DNA from: Flavobacterium lipolyticum
GTDB lineage: Bacteria; Bacteroidota; Bacteroidia; Flavobacteriales; Flavobacteriaceae
NCBI RefSeq assembly: GCF_020905335.1
Contig: NZ_JAJJMN010000001.1
Coordinates: 2,046,001-2,110,000 of the forward strand
Reading direction: 5' to 3'
DNA: 64,000 nucleotides
Shown here: positions 34,479-43,504 of the stretch, piece by piece
Layout of the letters: each line of letters begins with the position of its first letter
Position numbering within the stretch: the first letter of the stretch is position 1
Position numbers and translations under genes: made by a program
The notes under the pieces: model-generated
The model's input: the letters and a program-made list of their open reading frames with translations, nothing else
Databases searched by the model: none
What the model was told of the DNA's origin: nothing

Positions 34479-34766
34479 AAAAGGTCTAAAATTGTCGCCG
34501 GTCTTTGACGGTTATCATAAAACCGAATTAAATGAATGAAGTCCTCGTTAATTACATAATAGAGTGATTTAGAATGTAATAAATATTTCATTACATTCTA
34601 AATCATACCTAAACTTTCCTAAATGGGGATTTTTCGAAATTAAATTAGTACTTCGTAAAACTTCATTCACAAATTTTTGTGCGATTTCAGTATTTCTATA
34701 TTGAATTAAATAATTACGTGTTGTATAAAAAGTATATTTAGCTTTTGTTGACCAAACAATTTTCAT
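34475..34766 (-). pseudogene. ParE/RelE-type toxin, frameshifted
   Basis: The first frame (from 34766) reads MKIVWSTKAKYTFYTTRNYL, then AQKFVNEVLRSTNLISKNPH and GKFRYDLECNEIF, typical of ParE/RelE toxins, and stops at 34570. In the next frame the family continues immediately: LLHSKSLYYVINEDFIHLIR then FYDNRQRPATILDLF, ending at 34475. The two halves together make one toxin of about 97 residues, so a one-base shift near 34580-34592 has broken the gene, or the DNA read has an error. A perfect 15-bp hairpin covers the break. Confidence 0.7.
34566..34604. repeat. Perfect 15-bp palindrome in the broken toxin gene
   Basis: GATTTAGAATGTAAT (34566-34580) and ATTACATTCTAAATC (34590-34604) are exact inverse copies around a 9-base loop. 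It lies inside coding sequence at the frameshift and has no T tail, so it is unlikely to be a normal terminator. Confidence 0.8.
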
Positions 34767-34816
34767 TATTAAAAAATTAGCTTAGTAAATTTATAGAAAA
34801 ATACCTACAAAACTAT

Positions 34817-35776
34817 TTACAATTCAAATCTTTTTCCTTGTTCAGGATAAATAATTTTAACCTCTAAGGCATTTTGTTTTTGCAGCTGTTCTTTAAGTTT
34901 TATAATATTTTTAGTGGGTGGCTTTAGATGAGTCACAATAATAGGAAAACCATTCAAAGTACCTTTTCCTGCTAATTCTTCTAAGACATGAAGCTCTTTC
35001 ATGAGATAATTTGGAGTCAGGTGTCCGAATAAAAACTGATCCGGTTGTTCATTTGGGAAAGAAACCTCAATAAAAATACCTTTTAATTGTTTGCTTTTGA
35101 TCAAAGGCGCAATTGCTGTCCAAAGAGACTTTAATTTATCGCTTTTCTCTACAGCATCAGGACCGGTATCTCCCAGATAGAGTATATACGATTCACCATT
35201 TTTAATTAAGAAGGCAGTGCTTTCAAACGGATTCACATGACTTAACGGAAATGCTTTTGCCGTCATCGTGGTATTGGTAATCGGAATTTCTTCTCCGATA
35301 TTTAAAGTCTGAAAATGGTATTTTTTTAATGGAGTTCCGGGACCTTTATCTCCAAAATTGGCCCAGGTTTGATCATTGAAATAGTGATTTTCCATCATTT
35401 CCATACATTTTTCAGTGGCATAAACCGTCTTGGAAGAATCAGCAGGAGAGTTTATAATTAAACCCGAAACATGATCTAAATGGGCATGAGAAACAAAATA
35501 ACCTTTAATGTATTTTCGTAAAACTTCGCTGGTTGAAACTTTAAAAACCTTGTTTTCAATTGCTTTTTCAATTCCGGCATTCACAGTTCCGGCATCTAAA
35601 CAGATAAAATCATTGGTGTGAGTAGGGGCAACTAAATAGGCTGAAAGATTCTTCTCATCTATTCCTCCTTTTATGCCTAACGGAACTACCTGAAAGGAAG
35701 ATTTTTTTTCTTTTTGAGAAAAGGCCTGAACTGAAATTAAAAGGAAACAGATTAAAAATCGGTTAAGAATAGACAT
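34817..35776 (-). CDS. Class II 3',5'-cyclic-nucleotide phosphodiesterase
   Basis: A 319-residue protein with signal peptide (1-20, ending VQAFSQ) and the class II cAMP phosphodiesterase form of the metallo-beta-lactamase fold: FQVVPLGIKGGIDEKNLSAY at 28-47, DAGT at 61-64, SHAHLDHVSGL at 96-106, YLGDTGPDAV near 202 and GHLTPNYLMKEL near 252. It should hydrolyse cyclic AMP or a related nucleotide in the periplasm or outside. It is a lone gene between the decayed toxin and the divergent ALDH7 gene. Confidence 0.87.
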   Translation of the reverse strand: MSILNRFLICFLLISVQAFSQKEKKSSFQVVPLGIKGGIDEKNLSAYLVAPTHTNDFICLDAGTVNAGIEKAIENKVFKVSTSEVLRKYIKGYFVSHAHLDHVSGLIINSPADSSKTVYATEKCMEMMENHYFNDQTWANFGDKGPGTPLKKYHFQTLNIGEEIPITNTTMTAKAFPLSHVNPFESTAFLIKNGESYILYLGDTGPDAVEKSDKLKSLWTAIAPLIKSKQLKGIFIEVSFPNEQPDQFLFGHLTPNYLMKELHVLEELAGKGTLNGFPIIVTHLKPPTKNIIKLKEQLQKQNALEVKIIYPEQGKRFEL

Positions 35777-35888
35777 ATTAGAGTAATTTTAGTACCACAA
35801 ATTTCATCAATTAAGACGAATAAATCATGATAGAAAGCTGTGATTCATTTTAATTAAAGCTAAATTTACCTGATTTTAACAAATTAGT

Positions 35889-35921
35889 TTGGTCTATTTT
35901 CGGTCCGAAATAATATCTTTA
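35889..35921 (+). promoter_or_regulatory. Promoter with embedded dyad for ALDH7 gene
   Basis: TTG (35889-35891), a 22-base spacer, then TATCTTTA (35914-35921), one base from TAnnTTTG. The perfect dyad TTTCGG-T-CCGAAA (35898-35910) lies inside the spacer, where a bound repressor would block polymerase. The start codon is about 37 bases downstream. Confidence 0.5.
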
Positions 35922-35957
35922 CATAAAAATATAACAATTTTAACAAAAAAAGTTACA

Positions 35958-37511
35958 ATGACAACAATAGCATCACAGTTTGGAATGAATGAGGCTCTGG
36001 AAAAATTGGGCATCAAATCAATAAACGAAGGAACATCAACGGGACTACAGAATTTTTCTTCAGGAGAAATTTTAAACAGTTTTTCACCGGTTGATGGAAA
36101 ATTAATAGCATCAGTAAAAATGTCGACGCCTCAGGATTATGAAAAAGTTATGCAGGCAGCTACAGAAGCTTTTAAAAGTTTTCGTTTAATTCCTGCACCA
36201 CAACGTGGAGAAATTGTGCGTCAGTTTGGACAAAAGCTTCGTGACAATAAAGAAGCGCTTGGTAAGTTGGTTTCCTACGAAATGGGTAAATCATTGCAAG
36301 AAGGTTACGGTGAAGTACAGGAAATGATTGATATCTGTGATTTTGCAGTTGGTTTATCGCGTCAGCTTCACGGATTAACGATGCATTCCGAAAGACCGGG
36401 ACACCGTATGTACGAGCAATACCATTCGTTAGGAGTTGTGGGAATCATTTCGGCATTTAACTTTCCGGTTGCAGTTTGGTCGTGGAACACGGCTTTGGCA
36501 TGGATTTCCGGAGATGTTTGTGTTTGGAAGCCTTCTGAAAAAACACCTCTTTGCGGAATTGCCTGTCAGAACATTATCGCTCAGGTGATCAAAGAAAATA
36601 ATTTACCGGAAGGAATCTCTTGTTTGATCAATGGCGACTATAAAATTGGAGAATTAATGACAGCAGATACGAGAGTACCATTAGTTTCGGCTACAGGCTC
36701 AACCCGTATGGGGAAAATTGTAGCGCAGGCTGTTGCCGGACGTTTAGGGAAATCATTGTTAGAGTTAGGGGGAAATAATGCGATCATCGTTACTCCGGAT
36801 GCCGATATTAAAATGACCGTTATTGGTGCTGTTTTCGGAGCTGTGGGTACAGCGGGACAACGTTGTACATCGACAAGACGATTAATCATTCACGAAAGTA
36901 TTTACGATAAAGTAAAGGATGCCTTGGTTGCTGCTTATAAACAACTAAGAATTGGTAACCCATTAGACGAGAACAATCACGTTGGACCACTTATTGACAC
37001 GCATGCAGTTGAAATGTATGCACTTGCTTTGAACAAAGTGGTTGCCGAAGGAGGGAAAGTATTAGTAGAAGGCGGAGTCCTTTCGGGAGAAGGTTACGAA
37101 AGCGGCTGTTACGTAAAACCTGCAATTGCCGAAGCTCAGAATTCATTTGAAATTGTGCAGCACGAGACATTTGCTCCAGTGTTGTATCTGATTAAATATT
37201 CAGGAGAAGTGGATAACGCTATCGATCTTCAAAATGGAGTTGCACAGGGATTATCATCGGCTATTATGACCAATAATTTGCGTGAAGCAGAAAGATTTTT
37301 ATCAGTAGTGGGTTCTGATTGCGGAATTGCGAATGTAAATATCGGAACTTCAGGTGCAGAAATTGGAGGTGCTTTTGGTGGAGAAAAAGAAACCGGAGGT
37401 GGCCGTGAGTCAGGATCTGATGCCTGGAAAATTTACATGCGTCGTCAGACCAATACAATCAATTATACAACGAGTCTGCCTTTGGCACAAGGAATTAAAT
37501 TTGATTTGTAG
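35958..37511 (+). CDS. amaB: ALDH7 family aldehyde dehydrogenase (aminoadipate semialdehyde type)
   Basis: A 517-residue aldehyde dehydrogenase of the ALDH7/antiquitin group. The start is the ATG at 35958; an earlier in-frame Met at 35889 falls within the promoter. Catalytic Glu is in LLELGGNNAI near 267 and Cys near 303 in GTAGQRCTSTRR; NAD contacts are VSATGSTRMG near 243. The C-terminal GGEKETGGGRESGSDAWKIY then MRRQTNTINYT is diagnostic of antiquitin-like enzymes, which oxidise alpha-aminoadipate semialdehyde in lysine breakdown. No other lysine-pathway gene is adjacent. Confidence 0.87.
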   Translation: MTTIASQFGMNEALEKLGIKSINEGTSTGLQNFSSGEILNSFSPVDGKLIASVKMSTPQDYEKVMQAATEAFKSFRLIPAPQRGEIVRQFGQKLRDNKEALGKLVSYEMGKSLQEGYGEVQEMIDICDFAVGLSRQLHGLTMHSERPGHRMYEQYHSLGVVGIISAFNFPVAVWSWNTALAWISGDVCVWKPSEKTPLCGIACQNIIAQVIKENNLPEGISCLINGDYKIGELMTADTRVPLVSATGSTRMGKIVAQAVAGRLGKSLLELGGNNAIIVTPDADIKMTVIGAVFGAVGTAGQRCTSTRRLIIHESIYDKVKDALVAAYKQLRIGNPLDENNHVGPLIDTHAVEMYALALNKVVAEGGKVLVEGGVLSGEGYESGCYVKPAIAEAQNSFEIVQHETFAPVLYLIKYSGEVDNAIDLQNGVAQGLSSAIMTNNLREAERFLSVVGSDCGIANVNIGTSGAEIGGAFGGEKETGGGRESGSDAWKIYMRRQTNTINYTTSLPLAQGIKFDL

Positions 37512-37540
37512 AATTCGTTTTTAATAACAGTTATAAAGTA

Positions 37541-37571
37541 CAAAAGGCTTCCAAATTTGGAAGCCTTTTTG
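37541..37571. terminator. Bidirectional terminator
   Basis: AAAAGGCTTCCAAA pairs with TTTGGAAGCCTTTT, with T runs on both strands; it serves the ALDH7 gene and the convergent pectate lyase gene. Confidence 0.75.
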
Positions 37572-37592
37572 AATTTTAAGCTATTGAGTGCT

Positions 37593-40439
37593 TTATTTTT
37601 TTAGAACAGTTTGGTTGAACGAGCCTTCATTAGTATAAACTTTTACTAGGTAGGTACCCGAAATTAAATTACTTACATCAATGCTTTCCACATTTTTGCC
37701 TACACTTTTTACTAAAGTTCCCGACATATTGTATACCTGAACTTTTTCTATACTTTGCGCTGATTCGGAGAAGTATAAAACATTTGAAGCCGGATTTGGA
37801 TATACAATCACCTTTGAAGCTTTTGATTCTGCAGGAATTTCAGCTGTTTGTGTTGTTCTTAGCGTACTTGCGCTATTGTATTCTGTACTGATGTAGAACA
37901 AATTGGCAACAGAACCTTTTGTAATGGTGTTGGATCCTGCAGGAATTGAAGCCGTCACCCTTCCGGCTGATGCAGTGTATGAGACATTATTTACTTTGAT
38001 CGTTCCGGTAAAGTTAGAGTCGAAAACCAAGGTTAATGTTGAAGGACTCGTAGTAGTATAGGTAATGGTAGTATTTGATTCTATTTTGAGACGTGCTGTA
38101 AGAGTTAATCCCGCATAGGTTACTGATCCGTTAGTTGAATTCATATTTCCGGTAATAGTGTAAAATGAACTTGTTTTTCCGGATGTTGTAAAGTTATGAA
38201 TCTCATCTCCGGCAGGTGTTCCGGTAGTAACAGTAATAGTTCCTGAACCTGTTGCTGGAGTTCCGGTTCCGGTTGTAGCTATCGAATACGACACGTTAGC
38301 ACTTGGAGTTCCTGTAATGGTGATCGTTTTGGCACTGGTATTTTTTACAAAACTAATTCCTGAAGCAGGCAATCCTGTAATTGTTGCATCTGTTGCATTT
38401 CCTCCCCAGGTGAAAACAATTGTTGCAATTGCGGTTCCGCTGGCAACTGTTTGACTGTTATTGTTTGTAGATGTCAGTGTTTGCGTCCCGGCTGTGGTTA
38501 CCGTAATGGTTCCTGAGCCAGTTGCCGGAGTTCCTTTTCCGGTAGTGGCGATAGAGTAAGAAACAGTAGCGGTTGGAGTTCCGGTAATAGTAATGGTTTT
38601 GGCGCTGGTATTTTTTACAAAACTAATTCCTGACGCCGGAAGTCCGGTAACCGTTGCATCTGTTGCGTCGCCTCCCCAAGTGTAAACAATCGTTCCGATA
38701 GCAGTACCGCTGGTTACAGTTTGATTGTTATTGGCAGTTGCCGTTAGGGTTTGAGAACTTGTAGGCGGATTGCCTTCTCCCTGAACAGCCACTAAAGTTC
38801 CGGTGTAATTGGTAAGTGCCGATTTCAGTGCCGTGATTACAAGTGAAGAGGTGTCATCTACACTATTATCAAAAGTCCATTTTAAATCGCCTCCCGAAAC
38901 ACGTCCGGCGTATTGAGTTACTTTTGTTTTAGCAGTCGCCGGTTGTTCGAGGATTAAATTTTTAACGTATAGTGCAGCATCAGTATCAAAGTTATTGTAG
39001 GTATTGGCTCCCGATTTTGATTTAACAGCGCTGCTTACTGTTTCACCTCTTGTCGTGGCAACATAAGCATCAAAGTCGGTTGTTGAGCTAATTTTTCCTG
39101 AAATATTGTATAACGGATTAGGATCGTTATAAGCAACGAAACGCATGCTATTCGTTCCGTTTGAAGCATCAAAGGTATTGTTGAAAGCTTTAATTGATCC
39201 TCCGGTTTCCCCTGAGAAAGTTCCCATAGTTCCGGCATTGTTTACCTGATTGGCTTCGTCCCAGATATCAGTACCCTGCAAAGAAGTTAACATGGGGTGT
39301 TTGCTGTTGCGGAAGTAATTTCCTTCTATGAATAACGAAGATCCTAATGTAGACCCCGAACCGTATTTGGCTACACCATCAAAATAATTGTTGTAAATGT
39401 GAGCGGAATAATAGCGCACACGAGGATGACGCGAATCAGAATGATCGAACCAGTTGTGGTGATAGGTGATGTACAAACCACTTGTAGTGCCTTCGCTTAG
39501 ACCCAAAAGACTTGCTTTTCCGTTGTCCCAAAAGTGATTGTATGACAGGGTAATGTAAGTTGATGTTTTATTGTCTAAAGCTCCGTCTCCCTTAATTTGA
39601 TCAGCATCGCTTCCTGCATTTCCATAAAATAAATCGCAGTTGTGTACCCAAACGTGGTCATTGTCTTGTTGCATACCAACATTGTCACCCGCGGTACTGT
39701 TACAGTTCATAAGACCAAGATTGCTTACCTCTATGTTCGATGCCGATTTCAAACGTATGCCCCAGCCATTGGCAACAGCATCATTTCCTATTCCTTCGAT
39801 CGTAAGGTAACTGGCTGCATTGTTGGCATTTTCAATAACAACATCTCCGCCTTCCATCACAGACATGTCGGTAATATTTCCAATTAAACGAATGATAAAC
39901 GGACGTGTATCTTTTCCTTTTTTGATGGCATACAATATATTTTGTAAACCAACACAAGGATTTGCACTGGCTCCGGTGATATTCATCGAAATAGTGTTTT
40001 TGGTATTTTGCGTGATGTATAAAATAACCGCATTGTCTTTCGGAGTTCCGTCAGCTTTGTATCCTCCCGGAACGCGTCCGCCCTCAAAAGCAAATCCATT
40101 ACGATCATGGGCAGCAACGGTTAACGAACCTGTTGTTGAACCAGTACCTTCTGCACCCGAAATGACTGGTTTGATCTTAACGGTGTAAGATCCCGCTTTT
40201 AGACCCGGAATGTCTGCACGAAAATAACTTCCGTAACTTCTGATCAATTGGTCGTCAATTTTTTTATCGGTAACTCCATTACCGGAATAATACACATTGT
40301 AGGTTTGTGCATTGCTTACAGGTTGCCATTTAATAAATGCCGATTCAAGCCAGCCTGAGGATTCGGTAATCTGTACTTGTTGTGCCCATAGGGGTACTGT
40401 AAGTAGTAAAAGCAGGTGAATGAGTAGGTTTTTTTTCAT
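37593..40439 (-). CDS. Secreted pectate lyase (PL1 type) with T9SS sorting domain
   Basis: A 948-residue exported enzyme. Parts in order: signal peptide (1-19, ending LWAQ), fibronectin-III-like domain at about 22-105, PL1 pectate-lyase beta-helix at about 110-510 (DHVWVHNCDLFYGNAGSDAD, YHHNWFDHSDSRHPRVRYYS with the catalytic Arg region, GNYFRNSKHPML). Then come two near-identical 95-residue repeats (TWGGDATDATVTGLPASGIS; the second starts about residue 655), a carbohydrate-binding-like module near 745-850, and a T9SS C-terminal domain (IVYPNPASNVLYFSESAQSI). It cleaves polygalacturonate by beta-elimination at the cell surface or outside. Confidence 0.9.
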   Translation of the reverse strand: MKKNLLIHLLLLLTVPLWAQQVQITESSGWLESAFIKWQPVSNAQTYNVYYSGNGVTDKKIDDQLIRSYGSYFRADIPGLKAGSYTVKIKPVISGAEGTGSTTGSLTVAAHDRNGFAFEGGRVPGGYKADGTPKDNAVILYITQNTKNTISMNITGASANPCVGLQNILYAIKKGKDTRPFIIRLIGNITDMSVMEGGDVVIENANNAASYLTIEGIGNDAVANGWGIRLKSASNIEVSNLGLMNCNSTAGDNVGMQQDNDHVWVHNCDLFYGNAGSDADQIKGDGALDNKTSTYITLSYNHFWDNGKASLLGLSEGTTSGLYITYHHNWFDHSDSRHPRVRYYSAHIYNNYFDGVAKYGSGSTLGSSLFIEGNYFRNSKHPMLTSLQGTDIWDEANQVNNAGTMGTFSGETGGSIKAFNNTFDASNGTNSMRFVAYNDPNPLYNISGKISSTTDFDAYVATTRGETVSSAVKSKSGANTYNNFDTDAALYVKNLILEQPATAKTKVTQYAGRVSGGDLKWTFDNSVDDTSSLVITALKSALTNYTGTLVAVQGEGNPPTSSQTLTATANNNQTVTSGTAIGTIVYTWGGDATDATVTGLPASGISFVKNTSAKTITITGTPTATVSYSIATTGKGTPATGSGTITVTTAGTQTLTSTNNNSQTVASGTAIATIVFTWGGNATDATITGLPASGISFVKNTSAKTITITGTPSANVSYSIATTGTGTPATGSGTITVTTGTPAGDEIHNFTTSGKTSSFYTITGNMNSTNGSVTYAGLTLTARLKIESNTTITYTTTSPSTLTLVFDSNFTGTIKVNNVSYTASAGRVTASIPAGSNTITKGSVANLFYISTEYNSASTLRTTQTAEIPAESKASKVIVYPNPASNVLYFSESAQSIEKVQVYNMSGTLVKSVGKNVESIDVSNLISGTYLVKVYTNEGSFNQTVLKK

Positions 40440-40504
40440 AATTGTGGTTTTTTGGTTAATAAAGTTTTTTGTGATTTTTTGGGTATTGCTTCAATAAACA
40501 AATT

Positions 40505-40518
40505 TGTAATCGATTACA
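40505..40518. promoter_or_regulatory. Operator-like palindrome 1 upstream of pectate lyase
   Basis: TGTAATCGATTACA is a perfect 14-base palindrome with central CG, the form of LacI-family operators, 66 bases upstream of the lyase start. The arms recur in the dyad at 40625-40638. Confidence 0.5.
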
Positions 40519-40604
40519 CAAAAATATGTTATTTTTCGATATGTGTAAAATATTTGTTATAAAAAAGTAAAAATGATAAAAAATTATACTTTTGAATAGT
40601 GATA

Positions 40605-40639
40605 ATGTAATAAATTGCATTAATTGTAATTTATTACAT
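40605..40639. promoter_or_regulatory. Operator-like dyad 2 upstream of pectate lyase
   Basis: ATGTAATAAATT (40605-40616) and AATTTATTACAT (40628-40639) are exact inverse copies. The right half also forms TGTAAT-TT-ATTACA (40625-40638), the same arms as operator 1. Two sites about 110 bases apart would suit DNA looping. Confidence 0.45.
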
Positions 40640-40659
40640 AAATACGATAGGTTTTGTGA

Positions 40660-40968
40660 AGTAGCATTTTTATTGCATTTAAGAGTATAATGGAGAGAAG
40701 AAACCGAATGCAATAAAACCAAAATATAGAATTATAACATTTTGAGTAATTTATGTTATAGCGATAAAAAAGTCGTGTTTTGTGATTTAAAAGTCATCTT
40801 TTCTACAGCCGTTCATCCCTTTTGAGATGGAAAAAGGAAGTAGTAGAGAAAGGGTGTCTGTGAATTTCCGGAGTATTGATTAGATTGAAGTTTTAAAGCA
40901 GGCTGAAAGCTTAAAACAGTAGTATAGTGTTAACATGGAGTGGGCATTAGCCTGAGGGGTAAGAGCAT
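40660..40968. repeat. Intergenic stretch with decayed repeat
   Basis: No gene. Around 40898-40940 the words CAGGCTGAAAGC and AGTATAGTGTTAACATGG look like a decayed half of the GCCCTGAAAGGGC element family (29401-29650, 61711-61985). Confidence 0.35.
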
Positions 40969-41002
40969 AAAAAAAAGCCTTTTGAATATTTCAAAAGGCT
41001 TT
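40969..41002 (-). terminator. Terminator of Bax-inhibitor-1 gene
   Basis: On the minus strand AAAGCCTTTTGAA pairs with TTCAAAAGGCTTT, followed by a run of T. Confidence 0.75.
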
Positions 41003-41023
41003 GGTTATGAGAAAAAGAAAGAA

Positions 41024-41797
41024 TTAATCTTTGCTTGATAATTTTGATAATAGTCGTAAGAATTCAATGTACAACCAAACTAGTGTGATAATTAGTCCCA
41101 TTGCGCCATACCATTCCATGAATTTTGGCATTCTTTGCTGTACTCCTTTTTCGATCTGATCAAAGTCTAAGAATAAGTTTAACGCAGCAATAATAATCAC
41201 AAAAACGCTAATTCCGATACTCATCATGGAGTTTCCGTAATGAACAGGAGTCCAGCTTGTGAATAAAGAGACTAACCATGAAATTAAATAATAAGTAGCA
41301 ATTGCTAATGTTGCCGCAACAACAACTGACTTAAATTGCTCCGTTACTTTTACGATTCTGAATTTATATAAACCAAGGCATACTAAAAAAGTAACCAGAG
41401 TTGCTCCAACGGCGTTAATTACAATTCCGGGATATTTGGCTTCAAAGATGGCTGAAATTCCTCCAATGAATAGTCCCTCAAATAAAGCATAACCAGGAGC
41501 TAAATAAGGAGAAGCCTGAGGTTTGAAGGCTGAAATTACAACTAAAATTAGTCCAATGATGGCACCACCAATAGCTGGCAGCATCACATTCATCCCATTA
41601 AATGCCATCCACCACGTTACCATGGCCGATCCGCATAAAATTAAAAACAAGATAGCCGTTTTGTTGATTGTACCCGATAAAGTCATCTCCTGATTGTAGT
41701 CGATAATTTGTGCCTGATGTACTTCTTCAGCTTTTGAAACAGCATTAGAGGAGAAACGCTTGTTGCTTAAAAATGGATTTTTTGAATTGAAGTTCAT
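41024..41797 (-). CDS. Bax inhibitor-1/YccA family membrane protein
   Basis: A 257-residue protein with seven predicted membrane helices after a 45-residue cytoplasmic N-terminus (NPFLSNKRFSSNAVSKAEEV). Family landmarks are ALFEGLFIGGISAIFEAKYP near 103, and DFDQIEKGVQQRMPKFMEWY near 211, whose Asp residues form the pH/Ca2+-sensing pair in the BI-1 fold. Bacterial members are inner-membrane ion or calcium leak channels or stress proteins; the exact role is unknown. Single gene with its own terminator. Confidence 0.9.
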   Translation of the reverse strand: MNFNSKNPFLSNKRFSSNAVSKAEEVHQAQIIDYNQEMTLSGTINKTAILFLILCGSAMVTWWMAFNGMNVMLPAIGGAIIGLILVVISAFKPQASPYLAPGYALFEGLFIGGISAIFEAKYPGIVINAVGATLVTFLVCLGLYKFRIVKVTEQFKSVVVAATLAIATYYLISWLVSLFTSWTPVHYGNSMMSIGISVFVIIIAALNLFLDFDQIEKGVQQRMPKFMEWYGAMGLIITLVWLYIEFLRLLSKLSSKD

Positions 41798-41913
41798 AAT
41801 GTAATTGGTTTTAAAAACTCATCAAATATAATCGATATTTTTTGATGTGCCTTGATTCCTATGGAATTTTTAACAGTTTGGGGACGATTGTTTTGAAGCT
41901 TTATTCCTGTAAA

Positions 41914-41943
41914 TAAAAAAGCCGTCAATGAAAATTGACGGCT
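41914..41943 (-). terminator. Terminator of the nuo operon
   Basis: AGCCGTCAAT pairs with ATTGACGGCT with a four-base loop; on the minus strand six T follow. It lies just past nuoN, closing the operon. Confidence 0.8.
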
Positions 41944-41964
41944 CGTATCTTGATGTTGAAATTT

Positions 41965-43356
41965 TTATTTTAAAAGATCTAAAACTAAAGAAGGGAATAA
42001 ACCTAAAGCAATGTTTAAAGCAATTGAAATTACTGCAACCGCATAAATAAGGAAAGGTTTTCCTGTACGTTCCTGATTCGGCTCTTTAGAGTACATCGCT
42101 AAGATTAGTTTGAAATAATATCCAACACTAATAATGGAGTTGATAACCGCTACAATTACTAAAGCAATGTATCCTGCCTGAATGGTTTGGTTAAACAAGA
42201 ATAACTTAGCGAAGAAACCGGAGAAAATAGGAATACCAGCCATAGACAATAGCGAACCTGTAAGGATTGCTGCCAATAGAGGATTTGTTTTTCCTAAACC
42301 ATGGAAATTGGTAATATCTTCGTTATCCTGATTTTTACATACGTATAAAACAACACTGAATGCAGCGATTCCGGCCAATGCATACGCAGCTGTGTAATAC
42401 AATAAAACACCTGCTGAGGTTGCTATCGTTAGCAAAGTCATTAACATAAAACCGGCATGCGAGATTCCTGAGAATGCCAGCATACGTTTTACATTTACCT
42501 GACGCAATGCCATTATATTTCCAACCGTCATAGAAGCGATTGAAACGATTACAACAATAGTTTCAAAAGTTCCTAAAAGATCCTGATTGTCTAGTGATGG
42601 AATGAAATTCAATGCAGAAACCAATTTATAAAGCGTAGCGATTGCTACAACTTTTGCCAAAGTACTCATTAAAGCAGTAGTCAACGCAGGAGAACCTTCG
42701 TAAACATCCGGAGCCCAGAAATGAAAAGGAACCGCTGCTACTTTGAACAACATACCAATAATCATCAAAATCATTCCGATTGGAAACCAGATTGGCAATT
42801 CGGCAGATAAAGAGATTTCATGGATTTCAGCTACATCAAAAGTTCCCATCGCTCCGTAAATCAAACAGATTCCGAATAAAATGATTCCTGATGCAAAAGA
42901 TCCCATTAAGAAATATTTCATACCAGCCTCATTACTTTTCAAGTTCAAACGATCACTTGCTGCCAAAACGTAAAGAGCAATTGATAGAATTTCAATTCCT
43001 AAGAAAAACATCGCTAAGTTTCCGAAAGAAACCATAGCCACTCCACCGGCTAATAAAAATACTTTGATCGCAACGAAATCGGAGATTTTGGTTGGATGAT
43101 TTTCGTAAAAATTATGACTTAATGCTACCAGGAAAATGGTCAACACAATAAACAACGATGAAAATGTCACAGAGAACTTACTCACTGTAATCATATTGTT
43201 ATAGTAACTTGCTGTTGATCCGAATTCGTAAAAGTTAAGTGCCAAAACACCTAGTAAACCAATGATGGTAATAGGAACAATGGCCTTTCTTAAATTAAGA
43301 ATTTCAAACAATAGGCAGAAAATACCCAATCCTGTTATAGCTATTAATGTATTCAT
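41965..43356 (-). CDS. nuoN: NuoN, complex I membrane subunit
   Basis: A 463-residue antiporter-like subunit with about 14 helices; one of the three proton-pumping subunits of NADH:quinone oxidoreductase. The conserved helix segment FLLAGGVAMVSFGNLAMFFL, GIEILSIALYVLAA with the key Glu, FHFWAPDVYEGSP with Lys/His line residues, and KRMLAFSGISHAGF mark the family. Last gene of the operon, about 150 bases after nuoM and followed by the terminator. Confidence 0.93.
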   Translation of the reverse strand: MNTLIAITGLGIFCLLFEILNLRKAIVPITIIGLLGVLALNFYEFGSTASYYNNMITVSKFSVTFSSLFIVLTIFLVALSHNFYENHPTKISDFVAIKVFLLAGGVAMVSFGNLAMFFLGIEILSIALYVLAASDRLNLKSNEAGMKYFLMGSFASGIILFGICLIYGAMGTFDVAEIHEISLSAELPIWFPIGMILMIIGMLFKVAAVPFHFWAPDVYEGSPALTTALMSTLAKVVAIATLYKLVSALNFIPSLDNQDLLGTFETIVVIVSIASMTVGNIMALRQVNVKRMLAFSGISHAGFMLMTLLTIATSAGVLLYYTAAYALAGIAAFSVVLYVCKNQDNEDITNFHGLGKTNPLLAAILTGSLLSMAGIPIFSGFFAKLFLFNQTIQAGYIALVIVAVINSIISVGYYFKLILAMYSKEPNQERTGKPFLIYAVAVISIALNIALGLFPSLVLDLLK

Positions 43357-43504
43357 TTTTGTTTTTTTGATTTAGGAAATCTAAAACTAATGATGCCCTA
43401 ATTTATTTTTATTTAAAATATTTTTTAATTTTTTTACAGTGTTTAACTTTTTAAGTTTCTAAATCAATCTGAAATCAAAAATCGTTAATCCGTATTCTAA
43501 AATC

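Noticed and set aside
40456..40722. Minus-strand frame of 88 codons upstream of the pectate lyase
   Set aside because: It covers the operator-like dyads and AT-rich promoter region; the translation is low-complexity with no recognised domain.
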